Part shown: piece after piece, positions 57,028-63,316 of the stretch
How positions within the stretch are numbered: position 1 is the stretch's first letter
Layout of the letters: every line of letters begins with the position of its first letter
Source of the DNA: Halomonas cupida
GTDB lineage: Bacteria; Pseudomonadota; Gammaproteobacteria; Pseudomonadales; Halomonadaceae
Direction: 5' to 3'
Assembly (NCBI RefSeq): GCF_900142755.1
Contig: NZ_FRCA01000013.1
Coordinates: forward strand, 1 to 63,316
Length of the DNA stretch: 63,316 nucleotides
Notes under the pieces: generated by a model
The model's input: only the letters and a program-made list of their open reading frames with translations
The model's database searches: none
What the model was told of the DNA's origin: nothing
Made by a program: the position numbers and the translations under genes

Positions 57028-59622
57028 TCAGGCCGAGGCCTGTGTGATCTGTCTTGTCCGACGGCGTCGCTGCATCAGCACCACCAGGCCGAACACTGCC
57101 AGCCCCGGGAACCACATCAGTTCCTTCGGCCAGCGATCCACTGGCGCCAACACCGTAACGATCTCCTGGTCGAAGTCGAAACCAAGATCCTGAGCTTCAC
57201 TGCCATAGGTGACCAGGTCCACGATGGTCTTGCCATCTCGCTCCACCAGCTCCAGTCCCAGATTGAGCAGGCGATCCTCGCCCGTCTCACCTTCCGGTAC
57301 CGGCATGGTCATCCAGGTCGTCAATGGCTTGCCGAAGGCGTCCAGACCACTGATCTGCAGTCGCAGGGTGCTGTCCCGGTCAACCTCTCCCAGCGCCTGC
57401 TCGAACTGCGACGGAGGAATACTGCGATAGGGATCATGGATCTTGTCCATCCAGAAGCCGGGACGGAACAGGGTAAAGGCCACCAGCAACAGCAGAATGG
57501 TCTCGTACCAACGGTTACGCGTCAGCATGAAGCCCTGGGTCGCGGCCGCGAAGATCAACATCGCAACGGTCGCCACGATAAATACCAACACCCCCTGTAG
57601 AGGCGTGACATCAATCAGCAGCAGGTCAGTATTGAAGATGAAAAGGAACGGCAGCGCCGCTGTGCGCAGACTGTAGTAGAACGCCTGAAAGCCTGTGCGA
57701 ATCGGGTCACCACCGGACAGCGCCGCCGCCGCGAACGAAGCCAGCCCCACGGGTGGCGTGACGTCAGCCATGATGCCGAAATAGAACACAAACAGGTGCA
57801 CCGCGATCAACGGCACCAGTAGGCCATTCTGCTCACCCAGCTGGACAATGACCGGCGCCAGCAGTGCCGAAACGACGATGTAGTTGGCAGTGGTCGGCAG
57901 CCCCATGCCAAGAATCAAGCTGAGCACAGCCGTCATCAGCAGGATCAGCATCAGGTTGCCCATCGACAGCGTCTCGACCACATCGGCCAGTACCAGACCG
58001 ACGCCGGTCTGTGACACCGCCCCTACAATGATGCCCGCCGTCGCGGTGGCGATACCGATACCGATCATGTTACGAGCACCGCCGACCAGACCGTTCCACA
58101 GGTCCATGGCACCTTCGCGGAAATCCCGAGCGAGATCACCACGGCCACGGAAGGCATGCATGATCGGTCGCTGGGTAAGCATGATGATGATCATCAACAC
58201 CGTGGCCCAGAAGGCCGACAGTCCCGGAGAAAGACGCTCAACCATCAGGCACCAGACCAGCACAATCACCGGCAGGATATAGTGCAATCCCACCATGACT
58301 GTCGGCCGAGTCTGCGGCAACTTGAAGATCGGGGTATTGGGGTCATCCAGTTCGAGCTCCGGATAACCGGAGCCCAGTGCCAGCAATCCCACATAGACGG
58401 CACCCAGCACCACTGCAGCTACCCAGGGCGTTGCGTCACCGAGAATCGGCTTCAACCACCCGAGGCCGTAGTAGACCACCAATGCCGTGCCCATCATCAA
58501 CAGCAGTCCGGCAAGAAAGCCGGTGACCTTGCGCACCAGCGGCTTTGCCGGGTTGGAACTCTCCAGCCCCTGCATATCAGCCTTGAGGGCCTCGAGGTGG
58601 ACAATATAGATCAGCGCAATATAGGAAATCAGCGCCGGCAGGAAGGCATGCTTGATGACTTCGACGTAGGAAATTCCCACGTATTCGACCATGAGGAAAG
58701 CTGCCGCGCCCATGACCGGCGGCATGATCTGGCCATTGACGGAAGACGATACCTCGACCGCCCCGGCCTTCTCGGAGGAGAAGCCGACGCGCTTCATCAT
58801 CGGAATGGTAAAGGTACCGGTGGTCACCGTATTGGCAATCGACGAACCGGAAATCAGACCGGTAAGACCGGAAGCCACCACAGCAGCCTTGGCCGGGCCA
58901 CCACGATAGTGCCCCAGCATCGAGAAGGCGACCTTGATGAAATAGTTACCGGCCCCCGCCTTGTCGAGCAGTGAACCAAACAACACAAACAGGAAGACGA
59001 AACTGGTCGAGACTCCCAGTGCGATGCCGAACACCCCCTGGGTCGTCAACCACTGATGGTTGACCAGGCCGTGCAGACTCACCCCACGGTGGGCAAGAAT
59101 ACCGGGCATCCAGGGGCCCGCCAGCGAATAGATGATGAAGAGCGACGCAATGATGGTCAGCGGCGGCCCCAGGGCACGACGCGTTGCTTCGAGCAGCAAC
59201 AGGATGCCGATCACGCCAACGACCACATCCTGCATGATGGGCGCTCCGGGACGGGCCGACAACTGCTCGTAGAAGGTAAACAGATAGGCCCCGGCTGACG
59301 CGGCGATGATCGCCATGATCCAGTCCTGAATCGGAATACGATCACGCGGTGAGCGCTTGGTGGCCGGATAGGCCATGAAGGCCAGAAACAGGGCGAATGC
59401 CAGGTGAATCGAGCGTGCTTCCGTGGCATTGAAGACACCAAAGCCGACGATGAACGGCAGAGGCGATGCCACCCAGAGCTGGAATAACGACCATGCTGCC
59501 GCTATTCCGATCAGCAACTTGCCCGGAAAGCCTTCGGGGTTGCGTGCCCCGGAGTCGCTGGAAGCGACCATATCCTCGAGATCCACCGTGGATCCCGCGG
59601 CTTTCTTGTTGTCCTCAGTCAT
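57028..59622 (-). CDS. TRAP-TAXI fused permease with DUF3394 C-terminal domain
   Basis: Large inner-membrane permease of 864 residues with about 17-19 helices, in which the small and large TRAP subunits are fused, as is normal for TAXI systems. Marks: AAVVASGLTGLISGSSIANTVTTG, QIMPPVMGAAAFLMVEY, ILGMGLPTTANYIVVSALLAP and ADVTPPVGLASFAAAALSGG. After the transporter core a periplasmic domain of about 110 residues (DPYRSIPPSQFEQALGEVDR onward) and a last helix form the DUF3394 extension. The ATG at 59622 follows AGGG by about seven bases; the TTG at 59628 is less likely. Substrate unknown; TAXI systems often carry dicarboxylates or glutamate. Confidence 0.93.
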   Translation of the reverse strand: MTEDNKKAAGSTVDLEDMVASSDSGARNPEGFPGKLLIGIAAAWSLFQLWVASPLPFIVGFGVFNATEARSIHLAFALFLAFMAYPATKRSPRDRIPIQDWIMAIIAASAGAYLFTFYEQLSARPGAPIMQDVVVGVIGILLLLEATRRALGPPLTIIASLFIIYSLAGPWMPGILAHRGVSLHGLVNHQWLTTQGVFGIALGVSTSFVFLFVLFGSLLDKAGAGNYFIKVAFSMLGHYRGGPAKAAVVASGLTGLISGSSIANTVTTGTFTIPMMKRVGFSSEKAGAVEVSSSVNGQIMPPVMGAAAFLMVEYVGISYVEVIKHAFLPALISYIALIYIVHLEALKADMQGLESSNPAKPLVRKVTGFLAGLLLMMGTALVVYYGLGWLKPILGDATPWVAAVVLGAVYVGLLALGSGYPELELDDPNTPIFKLPQTRPTVMVGLHYILPVIVLVWCLMVERLSPGLSAFWATVLMIIIMLTQRPIMHAFRGRGDLARDFREGAMDLWNGLVGGARNMIGIGIATATAGIIVGAVSQTGVGLVLADVVETLSMGNLMLILLMTAVLSLILGMGLPTTANYIVVSALLAPVIVQLGEQNGLLVPLIAVHLFVFYFGIMADVTPPVGLASFAAAALSGGDPIRTGFQAFYYSLRTAALPFLFIFNTDLLLIDVTPLQGVLVFIVATVAMLIFAAATQGFMLTRNRWYETILLLLVAFTLFRPGFWMDKIHDPYRSIPPSQFEQALGEVDRDSTLRLQISGLDAFGKPLTTWMTMPVPEGETGEDRLLNLGLELVERDGKTIVDLVTYGSEAQDLGFDFDQEIVTVLAPVDRWPKELMWFPGLAVFGLVVLMQRRRRTRQITQASA

Positions 59623-59778
59623 AAGCAAGCCCTGTCTGAAGAAGATGAATGAATGTGATGAGGTGATTCGACATCCTCACACCTTTGACTGTTTGACGAT
59701 CAAACCGAATGGCGGCCCCATCCGGCGATATGACATGGCACTGTAGCCATACGTCACGAATCTCCGACCAGAACGCAC

Positions 59779-59807
59779 TGCGCGGCCGCCCTCCGGGAGA
59801 CCGCGCA
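59779..59807 (-). other. Intercistronic hairpin between TAXI binding protein and permease
   Basis: TGCGCGG (59779-59785) pairs with CCGCGCA (59801-59807) in the 228-bp gap between the two genes. No T-run. It probably stabilises the upstream message or attenuates the permease, giving more binding protein. Confidence 0.6.
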
Positions 59808-59850
59808 ACGTTGTTTACCGCATAGCTGTCAGCAGCAAGGGTCGAGCGTT

Positions 59851-60831
59851 TTACTCGATCCAGCCCTGCTCACGGTAGTAGCGTGCAGCACCTTCATGCA
59901 GCGGTGCGGACAGTCCATCGGAGACCATCTCTTCCGGCTCGAGGTTGGCAAAAGCCGGGTGCAGACGCTTGAAACGATCAAAGTTCTCGAATACCGCCTT
60001 GACGGCTTCGTAGACCAGGTCCTCGTCAGCATCAGCGGAGGTCACGAATGTCGCTGCGACACCGAAAGTCTCGACATCCTCGTCATTGCCCTTGTACATA
60101 CCACCGGGAATGACCGACATGGAGTAGTAGGGATACTCCTCGACCAGAGACTGGACGTCCTCATCATTGAGCGGCACCAGACGCGCATCCACAGTAGTGG
60201 TCGCTTCCTGGATGGCACCATTGGGGTGGCCGACGACGTAGGCCATGGCGTCGATGTTGTTGTCGGCCAGAGCAGAGGCCATTTCCGCGGCATCGAGCTG
60301 TGAAGCCAGCGAGAAGGAGTCCTCGGTCCAGCCCTTGGCATCCATGACCACTTCCATGGTGTTGCGCTGGCCGGAACCCGGGTTGCCGATGTTGACGCGC
60401 TTGCCTTCAAGGTCATCCAGCGTCTCGATGCCGGAATCGGCACGCGCCAGAATGGTCAGCGGCTCGCCGTGTACCTTGAAGACCGCTCGCAGGTCCTCGT
60501 AGGTATTGCCTTCGAAATTGCCGGTACCATTGTATGCCTGATACTGCACATCAGACTGGGCCACGCCCATGGTGTATTCGCCACTGCGAATACCGTTGAC
60601 GTTGGCCACAGAGCCACCAGTGGAAGGAGCATTGCAACGAATACCAGTTTCTTCAGCACTCTGGTTGACGAAGCGGCAGATGGACTGGCCTACGACATAG
60701 TAGACCCCGGTCTGTCCACCGGTACCGATGGTGATGAACCTTTCCTCCTGGGCCATTGCCGGAGACGAAAACATGGCGGCTCCGAGGATGGCACCGGAGA
60801 CGGCAGCGGCAGAGAACGCATGGCGCTTCAT
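59851..60831 (-). CDS. TAXI family TRAP solute-binding protein
   Basis: Periplasmic receptor of 326 residues. A Sec signal peptide (about 1-27, ending SPAMA before QEERF) precedes the TAXI start ITIGTGGQTGVYYVVGQSICR. Other family marks are RCNAPSTGGSVANVNGIRSG, MGVAQSDVQYQAYNG and VNIGNPGSGQRNTMEVVMD. The ATG at 60831 has GAGG seven bases upstream; the ATG at 60837 is too close to it. It leads the binding protein-permease-uspA operon on the minus strand and is divergent from a nitrilase-family gene 664 bp away. Ligand unknown. Confidence 0.93.
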   Translation of the reverse strand: MKRHAFSAAAVSGAILGAAMFSSPAMAQEERFITIGTGGQTGVYYVVGQSICRFVNQSAEETGIRCNAPSTGGSVANVNGIRSGEYTMGVAQSDVQYQAYNGTGNFEGNTYEDLRAVFKVHGEPLTILARADSGIETLDDLEGKRVNIGNPGSGQRNTMEVVMDAKGWTEDSFSLASQLDAAEMASALADNNIDAMAYVVGHPNGAIQEATTTVDARLVPLNDEDVQSLVEEYPYYSMSVIPGGMYKGNDEDVETFGVAATFVTSADADEDLVYEAVKAVFENFDRFKRLHPAFANLEPEEMVSDGLSAPLHEGAARYYREQGWIE

Positions 60832-61495
60832 GGACATACCTCTTTATTCTGGATTCTCGACGTTGTAATGGGACAATCCCCTGCTGACTTCCCTGATGGG
60901 CGGTACAGCGTCCTTATCATGCTACTTCAGCGGGGAAATTACCTGAATGATTCAATAACTTCCAGTTACTCAATCAGTGTAGACAGCAAATTCGTCCTGT
61001 GGCGCTCAATTTGCTTCAACGCTGTGCACTAATCGCCACAGCATTGAAGCATCGCGCGAGGCTCTACTCGAATCTGGCCTGATCCTATTCTTATGAGCAT
61101 AGCCACTCCCTGACATCACGCTAGTGCGGTATCCCGCAGTTCTTCGTATTTCAGAGCCATGCCAGTAGCAGATTACCTCCAGCCCCGTACCGACCGGTAA
61201 CGCACCTGACTCTGGACTGGTCTCGGTCATGGCCATCATCGGAATACCCCCGCTTTCGTGTCGATATTCGTGGCTTACCCGACCGCGGGATGAAAGAGCC
61301 GGCCCATACCCGACAGACCATGACAGCATGCTGTTCTCGAAGGTCGCATTGATGTCCGCACCATTGGCCGGTCCATCATTAACCTGCATGATCCGGTTAA
61401 CGCCACCTGGCTACACCATCCGGCATGAGTCACAATCCACCTGTATCGAGGTGACTCAGCCCTCATCATCCACCTACCCATGGAGTCAATTGCGA
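60832..61495. promoter_or_regulatory. Long divergent region between TAXI and amidase genes
   Basis: This 664-bp region contains an AT-rich stretch (about 60930-61015) that probably holds the TAXI promoter. A minus-strand frame at 61006-61389 was considered and not accepted as a gene. Nothing else stands out apart from short inverted words around GGTTAAC (61396). Confidence 0.5.
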
Positions 61496-62338
61496 ATGCA
61501 CCACCAGGATTCGCTCAAGGTAGCTGCTGCACAGATCAACTGTGCCTTTGCTGACCTGGATGCCAACCTCGAGCATCATCGTGAGTATATCGACCAGGCC
61601 AGAGCCGAGGATGTCGAGCTACTGGTCTTCCCTGAACTGTCGCTGACCGGCTATGGCCTTGGCCGTCAGGTCATGGAAGTGGCCATTCCTCGCGAGGATC
61701 CACGCCTGGCAACACTGGCTTCTGCCTGCGGGGACATGCAGACGGTCGTGGGCTTCGTCGAGGAGGCAAGTCCCGGCGAGTACTACAATGCGCTGGCGAT
61801 CATGCAGCGCGGCGAGATCATCGCCGTGCATCGCAAGCTCAACCTGCCAAGCTACGGTGGCCTGGAAGAAGGCAAGTGGTTCACCCACGGTAACGAACTG
61901 ACGCATACCGATGTCCGCCCCGGCTGGTCCAACACCCCATTGATCTGCGCCGACATGTGGAACCCCGCTCTGGTGCACGCCGCACTGCTGGCACGCCCGA
62001 CGCTGCTCTGCGCACCAATCAACTCGGCGTCGGGCATTGTCAGCGAGGACTTCTCCAACGAACAGAACTGGCATGTCAATGTACGGTTCTATGCCATGAC
62101 CTATGGCACTCCGGTGATCATGGTCAATCGCTACGGCCCGGAGGGCGACAGCCATTTCTGGGGCGGCTCCTGTATCCTGGGCCCGCGTGGTGAATTTCTC
62201 GCCCGGGCCGAGGACCGCGAGATGCTGATCACTACCACACTGTCACGCAAGGCAATTGCCAATGCTCGCTTCGAGCTCCCCACCCACCGCGATGCCGACA
62301 CCCCGTTGATACGCGAGTTGATGGCCGGCTACCGCTGA
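61496..62338 (+). CDS. Nitrilase superfamily amidohydrolase
   Basis: Carbon-nitrogen hydrolase of 280 residues with the catalytic triad visible: Glu47 (LLVFPELSLTGYG), Lys114 (IAVHRKLNLPSYGGLEEGKWF) and Cys151 (PLICADMWNPALVHAA). The family cleaves amides, ureido groups or nitriles; the CADMWNP form points to an amidase/carbamoylase-like branch, but the substrate is unknown. The ATG at 61496 has GGAG upstream; the frame extends far upstream without support. It ends in a 12-bp terminator stem. Being divergent from a TAXI transporter, it might process the imported compound, which is only a suggestion. Confidence 0.88.
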   Translation: MHHQDSLKVAAAQINCAFADLDANLEHHREYIDQARAEDVELLVFPELSLTGYGLGRQVMEVAIPREDPRLATLASACGDMQTVVGFVEEASPGEYYNALAIMQRGEIIAVHRKLNLPSYGGLEEGKWFTHGNELTHTDVRPGWSNTPLICADMWNPALVHAALLARPTLLCAPINSASGIVSEDFSNEQNWHVNVRFYAMTYGTPVIMVNRYGPEGDSHFWGGSCILGPRGEFLARAEDREMLITTTLSRKAIANARFELPTHRDADTPLIRELMAGYR

Positions 62339-62356
62339 CCTTCAACGAGACAGGAT

Positions 62357-62390
62357 CAACAGACAGCGAAGGCTTCCCCGCTGTCTGTTG
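62357..62390 (+). terminator. Terminator after the amidase gene
   Basis: CAACAGACAGCG (62357-62368) and CGCTGTCTGTTG (62379-62390) form a perfect 12-bp stem with a 10-nt loop 18 bp after the stop. The tail TCATTGT is only weakly T-rich. Confidence 0.75.
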
Positions 62391-62417
62391 TCATTGTGAA
62401 CCACACCATTGTTGAAC

Positions 62418-62590
62418 TATTGACATGGCATGCTTTTATGCTGGGTTAATGGCGGCACAGGGATGTGCCGCCGTCGGCCATCAGGCCGACGCGAGACCGC
62501 ATCACACCAGCAGATCCGCGCATCTGCGCCAGTGTGGTGCGGACGAGAATCAAATCGATCAGGATGAACTATTTGACTGCCATGTTAATA
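62418..62590. mobile_element. MITE-like palindromic element, copy C (inverted)
   Basis: A 173-bp copy in reverse orientation to A and B, with ends TATTGACATGGCA (62418-62430) and TGCCATGTTAATA (62578-62590). It folds as successive hairpins: 62451-62472 (9-bp stem, GGGA loop), 62473-62490 (7-bp stem, ATCA loop), 62498-62541 (long imperfect stem) and a final AATCAAAT pairing. It lies between the amidase and macrodomain genes. Confidence 0.85.
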
Positions 62591-62694
62591 GCTTTCGGCA
62601 GGGAATAGGCGTCCAGCCACTGGTGCTACTCTGACAGGAGGTACAACTACTGCTGACAACTGGCACCACTTGTGAGACATCACCGGGATCCGAC

Positions 62695-63240
62695 ATGCCA
62701 ACATCTCAACACCCCCTGATAGAGTGCATTCAGGGAGATATCGCGGCACAGAATGACATCGAAGCGGTGATCAACGCCGCCAATGCCCAACTTCAGCCCG
62801 GCGGAGGCGTGGCCGGTGCACTACATCGAGCGGCCGGGCCGGAACTGGCGCGCGCCGGACGAGACCTGGCGCCGATTCGCCCCGGCCAGGCCGTGATAAC
62901 GCCGGGCTTCAATCTGCCCAACGCTCATGTCATTCATTGCCTCGGCCCGGTGTACGGCGTGGACGAGCCGAGTGCCGAACTGCTTGCATCCTGCTACCGT
63001 CACGCCCTTGATCTTGCTGAACAGCACAGCATCCAGCGCATTGCCTTCCCGGCACTTTCCACGGGCGTGTTCGGCTACCCCATGGAAGAGGCGGCAGAAA
63101 TCGCGATCTCCACCGTCCTGACCAGTCTGGCCAACTGCTCGACACTCGAGCTGGTGAGATTCGTACTGTTCGACGAGGCCAGCCTGGCCGTATACCAGCG
63201 CTGGCTGGAACAGATGACTGATGCCACGAGCGTCGAGTAA
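62695..63240 (+). CDS. ymdB: Macrodomain protein, O-acetyl-ADP-ribose deacetylase YmdB type
   Basis: Cytoplasmic macrodomain of 181 residues that binds ADP-ribose and probably removes acetyl from O-acetyl-ADP-ribose or ADP-ribose from proteins. Motifs: IEAVINAANAQLQPGGGVAGAL with the asparagine and glycine-rich loop, and IAFPALSTGVFGYPMEEAA at the distal ribose loop. Its last five codons (ATSVE) and stop lie inside the CGAGCNN heptad array that follows, so the repeat supplies the C-terminus. GGGA lies near the ATG at 62695. Stands alone in the window. Confidence 0.92.
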   Translation: MPTSQHPLIECIQGDIAAQNDIEAVINAANAQLQPGGGVAGALHRAAGPELARAGRDLAPIRPGQAVITPGFNLPNAHVIHCLGPVYGVDEPSAELLASCYRHALDLAEQHSIQRIAFPALSTGVFGYPMEEAAEIAISTVLTSLANCSTLELVRFVLFDEASLAVYQRWLEQMTDATSVE

Positions 63241-63316
63241 CGAGCTGCGAGCTGCCCAGTGCCGCGCCATGGTCCCAGCTTCGAGACACGAGTAACGAGC
63301 GGCGAGCTGCCCAGTG
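63227..63316. repeat. CGAGCNN heptad modules at the end of ymdB
   Basis: Four heptads (63227-63254) lead into CCCAGTGCCGCGCCATGG, then a second set from about 63276. The 26-mers at 63236-63261 and 63291-63316 differ by one base and stand 55 bp apart, and the second is cut by the window end. The first module matches 5887-5935. The array overlaps the last codons of ymdB. Confidence 0.85.

Noticed and set aside
61006..61389. A 127-residue minus-strand reading frame between the TAXI and amidase genes.
   Set aside because: No recognisable domain, no clear ribosome site, and composition unlike neighbouring proteins; the region is better explained as promoter sequence.
62425..62634. Similar short proteins predicted from three places (4711-4908, 18211-18528, 62425-62634).
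   Set aside because: Their similarity comes from the shared MITE-like DNA element; the frames shift and extend into unrelated flanks, so they are not genes.

Overview
This 63 kb, GC-rich chromosomal window looks like a moderately halophilic gammaproteobacterium of the Halomonas group. The main evidence is a complete doeA-doeB-doeX-doeC-doeD ectoine catabolic cluster with eutB/eutC and a divergent MocR-type regulator (enuR). Other support comes from two BCCT carriers, two TRAP transporters (one with a TeaD-like UspA gene) and dispersed palindromic intergenic repeats. The genus call is inference from gene content. No rRNA, tRNA, CRISPR, prophage or intact insertion sequence was seen.

Layout. 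1-5.9 kb: a DUF4168 secreted protein, a TRAP transporter (Tat-exported binding protein plus fused DctQM permease) and a DMT exporter. 6.1-16.3 kb: ectoine/hydroxyectoine degradation on the minus strand (doeA to doeD, a strong terminator, then eutB-eutC), with enuR divergent. 16.3-31 kb: mixed single genes and small operons, namely a 2-hydroxyacid dehydrogenase, a YghU glutathione transferase with a TetR regulator, a DJ-1 protein, LysO, a LacI regulator, BaeSR with a Spy-like chaperone, an AraC/LysE pair, a BetT-type choline carrier and a small DOPA-dioxygenase-like protein. 31-44 kb: a histidine utilisation (hut) locus: hutC, a divergent YjiH membrane protein, hutI-hutG-hutU, a divergent BCCT carrier overlapping a HutH paralogue, the true hutH, and a YuiF-type permease. 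44-46.3 kb: aldehyde dehydrogenase and an ABM-domain membrane protein. 46.6-53.5 kb: fructose PTS (fruB-fruK-fruA) with a divergent Cra-like repressor. 53.5-56.3 kb: hybrid histidine kinase with a cysteine-less molybdopterin-fold periplasmic protein. 56.6-60.8 kb: TAXI-type TRAP system with UspA. 61.5-63.2 kb: a nitrilase-family amidase and a macrodomain protein.

How the genes work together. The common theme is uptake and breakdown of nitrogenous osmolytes and amino acids: ectoine to aspartate, histidine to glutamate, and probably choline uptake.

The most interesting system is inside the hut operon. A HutH paralogue lacks exactly the Ala-Ser-Gly tripeptide that forms the MIO electrophile, and its gene overlaps that of a divergent BCCT (betaine-type) carrier. 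Since HAL-fold enzymes without MIO can eliminate trimethylamine from trimethylated histidine, I propose that this pair imports and opens a histidine betaine (hercynine or ergothioneine) and feeds the hut pathway.

Intergenic regions carry three notable repeat families: a 173-bp palindrome-rich MITE-like element (three copies), arrays of the heptad CGAGCNN placed at gene 3' ends, and a tandem pair of hairpins whose stems covary around a constant loop.
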